Shown here piece after piece: positions 37,997 through 48,980 of a DNA stretch of 64,000 bases. Below the pieces are notes generated by a model. It searched no databases. It saw nothing but the letters and a program-made list of their open reading frames with translations, and had not been told where the DNA came from. The stretch is taken from NCBI RefSeq assembly GCF_000300005.1, contig NC_018691.1:4359001-4423000 (forward strand). Direction: 5' to 3'. Origin of the DNA: Alloalcanivorax dieselolei B5 (GTDB lineage: Bacteria; Pseudomonadota; Gammaproteobacteria; Pseudomonadales; Alcanivoracaceae). The first letter of the stretch is position 1, and every line of letters starts with the position of its first letter. The position numbers and the translations under genes were made by a program.

Positions 37997-39361
37997 TCAT
38001 TGCAGTTCTTTTCGTATTGACGCCATGCTACGCGGGAAAGGTCCCGCTTCACGCAGCTGCTCGGGCAGACCGTCACGGGCCTGCACCGCCGCGTCGCGGC
38101 TGGCGTAAGGGCCGGCCAGCACCACATATACCGTCTCCTCACCCCTGCGGGCAGGGTAGTAGGCGCCCTTGCGGTCCAATACGTCAAGCACACTGTGGGC
38201 TCCGTCCTCGCGACCGGTGGCGGTCACTTGCAGGAACCACTCGCTGTCCGGGCGGGACGCCAGCCAGCCATCATGGTGATAGCCGTCGTTGCTGGCCGCC
38301 GGGCGCGGCTTGGGATCGGGTTTGGAAGCAGTGGCTGGCGCGGCGCCCGCATCCGGCTCGCTGACTGGATCCGCGGTCCGCGGCGTCGCCTGGTTCTGGC
38401 GCGGCTCGCTCGGCGGCTCTTCCTTGCTTTTGAATGTTCGGGCGTTATCCGCGTAGGACGCCAGAGCTTCCCGGGTGCGCTCGGGATCACGAATCGCCGG
38501 CAACGACGACGACTCACCGGAAGCCGGCGCCGTCTCCCCGGCCGGTTCCTCCGGCGTGGCCGGCGGCTTGGGCAGGTCCAGGGCCACGGATTGCGATGGC
38601 TGCGGTTCGTCATCGCCGCCACTGGCCAGCCACAGCACCAGGACCACCAGCACCAGCGCACCAACCGCCAGCACGTGACGCCAGGGCAATGGCCGCCGAG
38701 CAGTATTAGTGCCGCCAGCGAGTGGCGCCGGAGCCGCGTCGCCGCGCTCATCCAGCAGCGCCAACAGGGGACCGGGCTGCCCTTCACTCTCCGCCAACAG
38801 GCTTGCCGCCTCGTCATCACTCAGGGTAACGCCATAGACCTCATCGGCAAACGCCACCACCTCGGCTTCATCCAGCGGCGGCAGGCCAAGGGTGTCCGCC
38901 ACCGCCAAGCCGGCATTGGCGACCCGCTCGGCGGCGCCGGGATAGCCGCCGAACAAATAGGCCAGACGGCCACCGAGCTTCTCCTTCAACGCGGCCATGG
39001 TCGCCAGGGCCGCCTCATCGGCGCGGTCGGCGTTGTCCACCACGATCACCAGCCGGGTGTCCGCCAACGCTTGCTTGAGAGCGTCCGCCAGCCCTTCGCG
39101 ATCCACCCCGAAGTGGGTCAGCATGGCTTCCACCGGCGCGTTGGCGTCCAGTTCGTCCTCGCCGTCCAGGCGGATCACCTCGAAATCATCCACCAGGGCC
39201 ATGCACACCATGCCCAACAGGGTGGATACCCCACTGCCATGCTCGCCTTCCAGCACCACGGTGCTGCCTTCGTGAGCGTAGCCGTTCAGCGCGTCGAGCA
39301 GATCGCCCCGTTCCGCGCCTTCGTAAAAGTACTCGTCATCCCTTATCACAAAAGGCCTCAA
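37997..39361 (-). CDS. damX: DamX-like cell-division protein: AAA-like domain, membrane anchor, SPOR domain
   Basis: A 454-residue protein. An N-terminal AAA-like segment (1-200) has a degenerate Walker [10 protein letters not shown] (39-47), where the invariant Lys is Val45, and a Walker B-like [10 protein letters not shown]. One membrane helix follows at about 230-250 ([20 protein letters not shown]), then a Pro/Ala/Glu-rich linker and a C-terminal SPOR domain (about 370-450) that binds denuded septal peptidoglycan. The position after aroB matches E. coli damX. It overlaps the aroB 3' end by 26 bases. Confidence 0.85.
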   Translation of the reverse strand: MRPFVIRDDEYFYEGAERGDLLDALNGYAHEGSTVVLEGEHGSGVSTLLGMVCMALVDDFEVIRLDGEDELDANAPVEAMLTHFGVDREGLADALKQALADTRLVIVVDNADRADEAALATMAALKEKLGGRLAYLFGGYPGAAERVANAGLAVADTLGLPPLDEAEVVAFADEVYGVTLSDDEAASLLAESEGQPGPLLALLDERGDAAPAPLAGGTNTARRPLPWRHVLAVGALVLVVLVLWLASGGDDEPQPSQSVALDLPKPPATPEEPAGETAPASGESSSLPAIRDPERTREALASYADNARTFKSKEEPPSEPRQNQATPRTADPVSEPDAGAAPATASKPDPKPRPAASNDGYHHDGWLASRPDSEWFLQVTATGREDGAHSVLDVLDRKGAYYPARRGEETVYVVLAGPYASRDAAVQARDGLPEQLREAGPFPRSMASIRKELQ

Positions 39362-40418
39362 GCGTTCGCGTCAGTGCATTGGGGTGGTATTCCCCTGTGA
39401 CCAGAGCCTCGCCGATTCGTTTCAGCAATACCAGGCGCAGGCGTCCATTACGGACTTTCTTGTCCAGGGCCATCAAATCGGAGAAATCCGCCGTCGTCAT
39501 CCCCTCGGGGGCCGTTACCGGCAGCCCCCAGGGCGACAGACTGCCGGCCACGCGGGCCACATCGTCATCGTCGAGCCAGCCCAGTTCCCGGGACATACGG
39601 GCCGCCATCACCATGCCCGCGGCCACCGCCTCACCGTGCAGCCACTGGCGATAACCGGTGAAGGTTTCCATGGCATGACCGAAAGTATGCCCCAGATTGA
39701 GCAGAGCGCGGTTGCCCTGTTCGGTTTCATCGGCGGCCACCACCTCGGCCTTGTTGCGGCAACTGCGCAGGATCGCCTCGGTGAGGGTGGCATCATCACG
39801 CCGTTGCAGGCCGGAGCGGTGCTGCTCCAGCCAGTCGAAGAATTGCGGGTCGCGGATCAGACCGTACTTGATCACTTCCGCCATGCCGGCGGCGAATTCC
39901 CGCTCCGGCAGGGTGTCCAGCACGCGAATATCGATAATCACCGAACGGGGCTGATGAAAGGCGCCGATCATGTTCTTGCCGCGCGGGTGATTCACCGCGG
40001 TCTTTCCGCCCACGGAGGAATCCACCTGAGCCAGCAGCGTGGTCGGCACCTGGATGAAGTCCACGCCACGCTGGAAACAGGCGGCGGCGAATCCCACCAT
40101 GTCACCGACCACGCCACCACCCAGAGCGACCAGGGTGGTGGTGCGCGAGTGCCGCTTCTCCATCAGCGCGTCAAAGAGGCGCTCCAGGGTCGCCAGGGTC
40201 TTGTATTGCTCACCATCCGGCAGGATCACGGTGTCGCATTGCAGATCGCCGAGAGACGCCGTGACCCGTTCAAGATACCGTGGAGCGATGGTTTCGTTAG
40301 TCACCACCATGACCTGGTTGCCACGGATACGCTCGCGGATCAACGAAGTGGACAACAGATCGGGGCCGATGTGGATCGGGTAACTGCGTTCGGCCAGTGC
40401 CACGTCAAGCGTCTGCAT
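39336..40418 (-). CDS. aroB: 3-dehydroquinate synthase
   Basis: A 360-residue NAD- and metal-dependent enzyme of the shikimate pathway. Motifs include [48 protein letters not shown] and the zinc-site His in [15 protein letters not shown] 40418 ([10 protein letters not shown]) is chosen because the upstream frame to 40496 overlaps aroK and is not conserved in character. It lies 50 bp behind aroK. Confidence 0.95.
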   Translation of the reverse strand: MQTLDVALAERSYPIHIGPDLLSTSLIRERIRGNQVMVVTNETIAPRYLERVTASLGDLQCDTVILPDGEQYKTLATLERLFDALMEKRHSRTTTLVALGGGVVGDMVGFAAACFQRGVDFIQVPTTLLAQVDSSVGGKTAVNHPRGKNMIGAFHQPRSVIIDIRVLDTLPEREFAAGMAEVIKYGLIRDPQFFDWLEQHRSGLQRRDDATLTEAILRSCRNKAEVVAADETEQGNRALLNLGHTFGHAMETFTGYRQWLHGEAVAAGMVMAARMSRELGWLDDDDVARVAGSLSPWGLPVTAPEGMTTADFSDLMALDKKVRNGRLRLVLLKRIGEALVTGEYHPNALTRTLEAFCDKG

Positions 40419-40468
40419 AGTGTCTCCGGACAGGGAAGGGAGCGCCGGAGCCGTCCGGCGTTCAAGCA

Positions 40469-41005
40469 TTATCGGACGGGGAAATCGGCCAGACAACCGA
40501 GGATCTGATCGGACACCTTTTTCAGGTTGCTGGAAGCGGTGGAAACCACGTGGTGCGCCACTTCCCGGTAGAGCGGGTCGCGCTGCTCGAACAACCTGGC
40601 AAGACGGGCCTTGGGATTGCCGGTCCGCAACAGCGGACGGTTGCGGTCGTTACGGGTACGGGCCAGTTGCACTTCCACCGGCGTCCACAGATAGACCACG
40701 CAGCCGCGGTCATGCAGGTGGCGACGGTTCTCTTCAGCCATCACCGCACCGCCTCCGGTGGCCAGCACGATGCCGGGCAGCGCGCTCAGCTCGTCGATGA
40801 CCTCGCTTTCGCGGCGGCGAAAACCGTCCTCGCCTTCCACATCGAAGATCCACGGAATGTCGGCACCGGTCTTCTCCTCGATGACGCGGTCCGAGTCATA
40901 GAAAGGGCGATCCAATAACTGTGCGAGGTGGCGCCCCAGGGTGCTTTTACCTGCCCCCATGGGGCCCACCAAAAAAAGAGAGGGAGTATTTTCTCTATCG
41001 TTCAC
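40469..41005 (-). CDS. aroK: Shikimate kinase
   Basis: A 178-residue P-loop kinase (GPMGAGKST, 14-22; [16 protein letters not shown]) that phosphorylates shikimate. Its ATG overlaps the pilQ stop by four bases (ATGA), so it is the distal part of the pilMNOPQ transcript, an order conserved across gammaproteobacteria. Confidence 0.95.
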   Translation of the reverse strand: MNDRENTPSLFLVGPMGAGKSTLGRHLAQLLDRPFYDSDRVIEEKTGADIPWIFDVEGEDGFRRRESEVIDELSALPGIVLATGGGAVMAEENRRHLHDRGCVVYLWTPVEVQLARTRNDRNRPLLRTGNPKARLARLFEQRDPLYREVAHHVVSTASSNLKKVSDQILGCLADFPVR

Positions 41006-43152
41006 CGACGGGCCATTGTCTCTTTCACCAAGCGTGGCGTAATGAATATCAGCAATTCCTGCTTGCTGTCACGCTTCACTTTCTTGCGGAACAGGGCTCC
41101 CAGCCAGGGAATATCACCCAGGAAGGGGGTTTTGATCAGGGAGTTTATCTGTTCCTGCTGGAAAATGCCGCCCAAAACCACGGTTTCGCCGTCATTCACC
41201 AACACCGTGGTCTCAACCCGGTTGGTACTGATGGTGGGGTTGTCCAGATCCGAGCCCAGGGCATCGTTATTGACCTTGAGCTGCATGATCACGTCCCCTT
41301 CCGGGGTCACCTGCGGCGTCACTTCCAGGCGCAGCTCCGCTTCGATGAACTCCACCGCCGTGGCCCCGGAGGAGGTGGCCACGTTGAACGGGATCTGCTG
41401 ACCGGAGGCGATCACCGCCGGTTGCTGATCGGCGGTGAGCACCTTGGGCGTGGCCACCAGTTCCCCCCGCCCCTCGGATTCCAGCGCCGACAGCTCCAGT
41501 TCGATCAGTCCGGAACTCAGCGAGGTGAAGCCGATGGCGAAGCGGGTGGCATCGGAGGAATCCACCCCCATGTCGACGATCATGTCGTTGTTGGTGTCCT
41601 CGTCGAATTCCTCCATTTCCCCCAGGGAGCCGTCGTCATCACGGTCGACGTTGGCGTAATGCAGCTCCCGCAGGGAAGTGAGCCGGCCGGAAATCGCCAT
41701 GGAGCGGCCATCCCTGGCGAGAGAATTGCCGTCGTAACCCAGACCGCCCCAACGCACCCCGAACTCATCGGACAGATCGGTGGTGGCCACCACCACCCGG
41801 GCCTCGATCAGCACCTGCTGGACCGGAATGTCCAGTTGCTGGATCAGATCACGGATCTCCTGCAGCTTGGCCACGGTGTCCTGGATGATCAGGGTATTGG
41901 TGCGCTGGTCCACGGACACCGAGCCGCGCTCGCTGATCAGCGCGGTGGCACCGCTTTCCCCGGTAATCAGCGTCTTCAGTTCCTCCGCGCGGGCGTAGTT
42001 GATGCTGATGAACTCCGTGCGCAACGGTGCCAGTGAGGCGATCTTCTTCTGGCTTTCCAGTTCCAGTTGTTCGCGCGCGGCGATCTCGTCCGCCGGCGCC
42101 ACCAGCAGCACATTGCCCACCTTGCGCTTATCCAGCCCCTTGGTCTTGAGAATCAGATCCAGAGCCTGATCCCACGGCACGCTCTGCAGCCGCAGAGTAA
42201 TCTTGCCCGCCACCGTGTCGGACGCCACCAGATTCAATTCGGTGAAATCGGCGATCAGCTGCAGCACCGAACGCACCTCGATGTCCTGGAAGTTCAGTGA
42301 CAGCTTCTCTCCGGTGTACTTGAAGGACTCACGCTTCTTGCGTTCCGCTTCGCCACGGGTGAGCGGCTTGATATTGATGCTGAACTCGTTGTCCGCCTGA
42401 TAGGCCAGATATTCCCAACTGCCGGTGGGTTCGATGGTGATCACCGTGCTGCCGTCATCGGTGCGGGTTTCCACATACTGCACCGGCGTGGCGAAGTCGG
42501 TGACGTCGAGACGACGCACCAGTTCATTGCCGACCCCGGCGCCGACGAAGCGCGCCTGGATACGACCGCCTTCTTCCTTCACATCCACCGGAATGGACGG
42601 TTTGGACAGCGTCACCACGACCCGGCCTTCGCCGTCACTGCCGCGACGGAAATCGATGTTGCGAATGCTCTCCTGCGCACTCTGTAACGGCGCGGCGGCG
42701 GCTTCCTGGTCCGCCCTGGCCGGATCGCTGGCCGGCGCACGGTCGCGGCCGAGCACCACCACCAGTTCCTGTCCATCCACTTCGGTGCTGTAACCGGTCA
42801 GCTGATCCAGATTGAAGATCAGCCGGGTGCGGTTCTTGGCCTCCACCACCGTGACACTGCGGGCATTGCCGGTGCCGAGATTGTGCTGACGGGTTTTCAG
42901 GGCACTGTCCGCGCCCACCAGGTCGAGAGCGATGCGGGCCGGACGTTCGATGCTGTAGCCCTTCACCTCCGGCGCGGCGCCCTCAAAGCGCACTCTCACT
43001 TCCATGCCATCCCCCGGCAGCATGTTGGCGTCGAGGGCGGTAATGGTGGCCGCCGACGCCAGTGAGGCGGTGCAGCAGGCCAGCACCGCCAGCACCCGGA
43101 TTCCCCAGCGCCGGGGAGCGAATCGGTTTTTTATTGCATTGCAGATCTTCAT
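41002..43152 (-). CDS. pilQ: Type IV pilus secretin
   Basis: A 716-residue outer-membrane secretin through which the pilus passes. After a signal peptide (to about residue 35, TASLASA) come AMIN domain(s) (about 40-240), the secretin/TonB short N-terminal domain (about 300-365, SLNFQDIEVRSVLQLIADFT), an N1 domain and the C-terminal secretin barrel (VPFNVA-like and LKTPFLGDIPWLGALFR). An acidic insertion at residues 503-530 contains DRDDDGSLGEME, a complete EF-hand loop, plus a second partial loop DTNNDMIVDMG. That insertion is not usual for PilQ. ATG 43152 gives the normal signal peptide. Confidence 0.95.
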   Translation of the reverse strand: MKICNAIKNRFAPRRWGIRVLAVLACCTASLASAATITALDANMLPGDGMEVRVRFEGAAPEVKGYSIERPARIALDLVGADSALKTRQHNLGTGNARSVTVVEAKNRTRLIFNLDQLTGYSTEVDGQELVVVLGRDRAPASDPARADQEAAAAPLQSAQESIRNIDFRRGSDGEGRVVVTLSKPSIPVDVKEEGGRIQARFVGAGVGNELVRRLDVTDFATPVQYVETRTDDGSTVITIEPTGSWEYLAYQADNEFSINIKPLTRGEAERKKRESFKYTGEKLSLNFQDIEVRSVLQLIADFTELNLVASDTVAGKITLRLQSVPWDQALDLILKTKGLDKRKVGNVLLVAPADEIAAREQLELESQKKIASLAPLRTEFISINYARAEELKTLITGESGATALISERGSVSVDQRTNTLIIQDTVAKLQEIRDLIQQLDIPVQQVLIEARVVVATTDLSDEFGVRWGGLGYDGNSLARDGRSMAISGRLTSLRELHYANVDRDDDGSLGEMEEFDEDTNNDMIVDMGVDSSDATRFAIGFTSLSSGLIELELSALESEGRGELVATPKVLTADQQPAVIASGQQIPFNVATSSGATAVEFIEAELRLEVTPQVTPEGDVIMQLKVNNDALGSDLDNPTISTNRVETTVLVNDGETVVLGGIFQQEQINSLIKTPFLGDIPWLGALFRKKVKRDSKQELLIFITPRLVKETMARR

Positions 43153-43172
43153 AACAGGCTTCCCCAGCAACA

Positions 43173-43706
43173 TTATTCGGCGATGGAAACGGCGCGGGAC
43201 CGCTCCACCCAGCCGTCGTGGCCGTCAGGCACGATTTCCACCAACGACACTTCGTTATCGCGAACGGCCACCACCCGGCCGAAATTTTTCCCCAAGTAAC
43301 TGCCGACCCGGATCCGGGTCACGGCCCCGGCGGGATCCTCCATCAATGCCTCCAGTGCCTTGCCGGGTTTGGTGATGGTGCCCACCATGCGCAGTGCATC
43401 CAGACTGAAACGCTCCAGGTATTCCCGTGGCCGGCTCATGTCCGGCTCGACCTTGCGGCCTTCCGGCACCTTCACCAGTTCCTGCTCCACCGGCGGCGAA
43501 AAGGGCGGCCGCAGCTTGTGGGCGCCGTAGGTAAAGGTGGCGATGGGTTTGAATTCCGGTGGCGGCTCGATACGTCCGCGTGGCCGGGCTTTGATTTCCT
43601 CGAGACGGGCATCCAACTGGCCGAGATCGGCGCCGGCGGTGCAGCCCCCGAGAGACAATAGCGCCGCCAGCAGACACGGTGCGGCGGCTAAATTACGCGC
43701 TTTCAT
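43173..43706 (-). CDS. pilP: Type IV pilus inner-membrane lipoprotein PilP
   Basis: A 177-residue lipoprotein (lipobox LGGC, Cys22) that links the PilN/PilO pair to PilQ. The C-terminal half carries the PilP beta-sandwich (SLDALRMVGTITKPGKALEALMEDP, RVGSYLGKNFGRVVAV). The usual position is between pilO and pilQ. Confidence 0.95.
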   Translation of the reverse strand: MKARNLAAAPCLLAALLSLGGCTAGADLGQLDARLEEIKARPRGRIEPPPEFKPIATFTYGAHKLRPPFSPPVEQELVKVPEGRKVEPDMSRPREYLERFSLDALRMVGTITKPGKALEALMEDPAGAVTRIRVGSYLGKNFGRVVAVRDNEVSLVEIVPDGHDGWVERSRAVSIAE

Positions 43707-43727
43707 GCTTCCCCCCTTACACCGGCT

Positions 43728-44412
43728 CTAGGAACGGCCGTTCCTGTTTTTCGCTTTCGCCGTTTTGCCGGCCACCTTTTTATCGCCACCGTCATCGGCG
43801 CCATCCCGCCCCGCGTAGCGATAGGTCTTGGCGGTGATCGCCAGATTCAGCAAGCCGCCGCTCTCCTCCTTGCTGCCAGGCTCCACCTTGAAGTCGTGCA
43901 AGGTGACGATCCGAGGCAGTGCCGACACGCCAGAGACGAACGCCCCGAATCCGTGGTAATCCCCGGTCACCCGGATATCGATGGGCAGTTCCGCGTAGAA
44001 CTCTTTCTGCACTTCATCCTTGAGCTCGATCACCTCGAACTCGAGACCGCTGCTCAAGCCGGTGTGGGTGATGTCCTCCAGCAAACCGGGCACCTCGGTG
44101 TCGCGCGGCAACTGGTTTTTCAAGGTATCGAAGTTCTCTTCCAGCTCCACCAGCTGCTGGCGGTACTGCTCCAGGTTGTGGGCGCTGAACGCCTTCTTCT
44201 CGAAGCTGGTGAGCAGACTCTGCTCCTCCCGCTCCAGGCGCTCGTGCTGAGCTTTCAGATCCTTGATCGACAGCAGATACCCCAACAACAGCACGGCGGC
44301 GAACACCAGCACGGCGGCGCCGATCTTGATCGGCAGCGGCCAACCCCCGATGTTCTCGAAATCCAGACTGTTGATCTCGTCGATCAGCTCACGAACGTCG
44401 AGATTCTTCAGG

Positions 44413-44426
<14 letters not shown>
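43728..44426 (-). CDS. pilO: Type IV pilus alignment protein PilO
   Basis: A 232-residue bitopic protein: one membrane segment (about 29-50, IKIGAAVLVFAAVLLLGYLL), a coiled coil (about 55-105) and a C-terminal ferredoxin-like domain. It forms a heterodimer with PilN in the periplasm. ATG 44426 overlaps pilN by 14 bases. The C-terminal tail is unusually Lys/Asp-rich (GRDGADDGGDKKVAGKTAKA). Confidence 0.94.
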
Positions 44427-46130
<1,704 letters not shown>

Positions 46131-46173
46131 TTATGCTGTACAACATGAGAAATTAGTAGTAGCAGAAAGGTTA

Positions 46174-46204
46174 TTAGATCACAACAACCTTTACGCCGTA
46201 TAAT
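46174..46204 (+). promoter_or_regulatory. Candidate mrcA promoter
   Basis: A perfect TATAAT (46199-46204) lies in an AT-rich 244-bp gap between divergent pilM and mrcA. The best -35 (TTAGAT, 46174-46179) is weak and spaced 19 bp. The same gap must also hold the pil promoter on the minus strand, where TAAGTATAT is a candidate. Confidence 0.35.
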
Positions 46205-46320
46205 GACGTGCTTCACGGCTGGATGCTGTTCCCGCGCATAAACCGTCCCAGGTGACTTGGCCCGGACCGCCGAGAACATGCTCTAAGCCTTTATTCTGAA
46301 TCCACATCAATTGCCACTAT

Positions 46321-48921
46321 ATGCAATCTGCCGTCCGTTGGATCCGCCCTCTCCTCCTCCTCGCCTTTGCCGCCGTCTGTGGCGCCGTCCTGGTCATGGC
46401 CGGCTCCTATCTGTACCTGGCGCCGCAACTGCCTGATGCCATTGGCATTCGCGAGGTCGAATACCAGACGCCGCTGCGTATCTACAGCAGCGACGAGAAA
46501 CTCATGGCCGAATACGGCGAGAAGCGCCGCGAGCCGGTCACCTTTGACCATCTGCCGCCGCTGTTCGTCCAGGCGGTACTGGCGGCGGAAGACGAGCGCT
46601 TCTTCCGCCACGCCGGGGTGGACGTGAAAGGGCTGGCCCGGGCCGCGGTGGAGTTGATCCGCTATCGCGAGATCCGTTCCGGCGGTTCCACCATCACCAT
46701 GCAGGTGGCGCGCAACTTCTTTCTCGACCGGGAACAGCGCTTCCTGCGCAAGTTCAACGAGATCGTGCTGGCCATGCAGATCGAGAACATCCTGACCAAG
46801 GAGCAGATTCTCGAGCTGTATCTCAACAAGATCTATCTGGGTCACCGCTCCTACGGCGCCCAGGCCGCGGCCAAGGTCTACTACGGCAAGGACATCGGCG
46901 AACTGACCCTGCCGCAGCTGGCGATGATCGCCGGCCTGCCGAAGGCGCCTTCCGCCTACAACCCGATCACCAACCCGGAGCGGGCGGTACAGCGCCGTAA
47001 CTGGATTCTCGGCCGCATGCACGAAACCGGCGCCATTACCGAAGAGCAAATGGAACAAGCCCGGCAGGCGCCGGTGACCGCTCGCTATCACACCTCACGA
47101 CCGGAAGTGGAAGGCGCCTATGTGGCGGAGATGGCGCGCCTGGCGGTGGCCGATATCATCCCCGGCGACCTCTACACCCAGGGTTTACGGGTTATCACCA
47201 CGGTCGACAGCAAACGTCAGGAAGCGGCGGTACGCGCCCTGCGTGAAGGCCTGCACGAATACGATGAACGCCACGGCTATCGCGGGCCGCTGGCCGAGGT
47301 GGACACCGGCTCCCTGCCGGAGCTGACCTGGCCCCAGGGCGACGAGGCGGAGGCCGCCCCCGAGGATGAGGCGCCGCAGCCGGAGCTGGCCCGCCCGGAG
47401 GAGGAGGATCAGGAAGGCCTGGGCAACGACGTGGTCGCCTGGCTCGACACCTTCAAGGACCAGCCCGCTTACGGTCCGCTGCGCACCGCCATCGTTACCG
47501 AGATACGGGAAGACGCCGCCGCGGTGCTGTTGGGCGACGGCAAACAGGCTGTGGTGGCCTGGAAGGATATCAGTTGGGCGCGCCCGGCATTGCGCAAGGG
47601 TTATGTCGGGGAAAAACCCAAGCAGGTCGCCGATGTCCTCAAAGTCGGCAATGTCATCTACCTGCGCCCGGTGAATGACAAGAACGGCGCCCACTGGCGG
47701 CTGGCGCAACTGCCCCAGGCGCAATCCGCACTGGTGTCACTGGATCCGGAAACCGGCGCTCTGCAGGCACTGCAGGGCGGCTACAGCTTCGCCGCCTCCA
47801 ACTTCAACCGGGCGATGCAGGGCCAGCGCCAGGCTGGTTCGGTGTTCAAGCCGTTTGTTTACACCGCGGCACTGGAAAACGGTTTCACCCCGGCCACCAT
47901 CATCAATGACGCCCCGGTGGTCTACGACAGCGCCGAGCTGGGCAAGGCCTGGCGGCCGAAAGGCTCCAGCGGCCGCTTCTATGGCCCCACCCGCATGCGT
48001 GAAGCGCTGTACCGTTCTCTCAACCTGGTATCGATCCGCATTCTCCGCCAGGTGGGCATCGAACAGACCATGGAGACTCTGAAAGAGTTTGGCCTGCCCT
48101 ATGATCGTTTCCAGAGGGACCTGTCCCTGGCCCTGGGCAGCGGATCGCTGACGCCGCTGGAATTGGCCACCGCTTACGCCATGTTCGCCAACGGCGGTTA
48201 CCGGGTGGCCCCCTGGTATATTGATCGTATCGAAGACCGCGACGGCCATGTGCTGTGGCGCGCACCGGAAGTGCTGCGGTGTGATCTGCCCTGCGCCGAT
48301 GAACGAGCCCGAATCGCCACCGAGGAAGCGGCCTGGGAACAACGCGAACAACTGCCCACGCTGCTGGAGCGCGAGGAAGTCAGCCTCGGCAACAACAACC
48401 GCGATGATCAGCCCCCGGAAACATTGCAACCGCCGCCGGTGCTGGCGCCCCGCACCCTGGATCCGGAGGTGGCCTGGTTGATGAACTCCATGCTGCAGGA
48501 CGTGATCAAGCGCGGCACCGGCCGCCAGGCAAGCTCCCTTGGCCGCAAGGATCTGGCCGGCAAGACCGGCACCACCAACAACCATGTGGATGCCTGGTTC
48601 TCCGGCTATGCGCCGAGCCTGGTAACCACCGTGTGGGTGGGACTGGACACGCCGACCTCCCTGGGCTGGGGCGAATACGGCGGCCGTGCCGCCCTGCCGA
48701 TCTGGACCAGCTACATGGGCAAGGCGCTGGATGGCGTCCCGGAAACCTCCCTGCGCCAGCCTCCGGGTATTGTCTCGGTCCGCATTGATCCGAAGAGCGG
48801 CCTGGTCGCTCGGTCCGGCAACAGCAATGCCATCTTCGAGTATTTCCGCGAAGACGACGTGCCGGAACAGGAGAGCCCCTATAACGGCGGCAGCGGCGGC
48901 AGTCCGGAACAGATTTTCTGA
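46321..48921 (+). CDS. mrcA: Penicillin-binding protein 1A
   Basis: An 866-residue class A PBP with one membrane anchor (about 10-33). The GT51 transglycosylase has its catalytic Glu in EDERFF (90-95) and GGSTITMQVARNFFL. An OB-like/ODD domain carries an acidic Glu/Pro-rich stretch around 340-375. The transpeptidase motifs are SVFK (Ser507, Lys510), SLN (566-568) and KTG (748-750). It synthesises and crosslinks septal and side-wall peptidoglycan. It is divergent from pilM, as in Pseudomonas, and followed by a palindromic terminator. Confidence 0.96.
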   Translation: MQSAVRWIRPLLLLAFAAVCGAVLVMAGSYLYLAPQLPDAIGIREVEYQTPLRIYSSDEKLMAEYGEKRREPVTFDHLPPLFVQAVLAAEDERFFRHAGVDVKGLARAAVELIRYREIRSGGSTITMQVARNFFLDREQRFLRKFNEIVLAMQIENILTKEQILELYLNKIYLGHRSYGAQAAAKVYYGKDIGELTLPQLAMIAGLPKAPSAYNPITNPERAVQRRNWILGRMHETGAITEEQMEQARQAPVTARYHTSRPEVEGAYVAEMARLAVADIIPGDLYTQGLRVITTVDSKRQEAAVRALREGLHEYDERHGYRGPLAEVDTGSLPELTWPQGDEAEAAPEDEAPQPELARPEEEDQEGLGNDVVAWLDTFKDQPAYGPLRTAIVTEIREDAAAVLLGDGKQAVVAWKDISWARPALRKGYVGEKPKQVADVLKVGNVIYLRPVNDKNGAHWRLAQLPQAQSALVSLDPETGALQALQGGYSFAASNFNRAMQGQRQAGSVFKPFVYTAALENGFTPATIINDAPVVYDSAELGKAWRPKGSSGRFYGPTRMREALYRSLNLVSIRILRQVGIEQTMETLKEFGLPYDRFQRDLSLALGSGSLTPLELATAYAMFANGGYRVAPWYIDRIEDRDGHVLWRAPEVLRCDLPCADERARIATEEAAWEQREQLPTLLEREEVSLGNNNRDDQPPETLQPPPVLAPRTLDPEVAWLMNSMLQDVIKRGTGRQASSLGRKDLAGKTGTTNNHVDAWFSGYAPSLVTTVWVGLDTPTSLGWGEYGGRAALPIWTSYMGKALDGVPETSLRQPPGIVSVRIDPKSGLVARSGNSNAIFEYFREDDVPEQESPYNGGSGGSPEQIF

Positions 48922-48941
48922 GCGGCCTTACGCCAGAACAA

Positions 48942-48980
48942 GATCGCGGTCCGTGGACCGCGATCCGTACTTAGTTTTTT
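48942..48980 (+). terminator. Terminator of mrcA
   Basis: A perfect 11-bp stem (GATCGCGGTCC / GGACCGCGATC) with a 2-nt loop is followed after nine bases by six T residues. The T tract coincides with the last codons of the convergent DKNYY gene. Confidence 0.6.
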
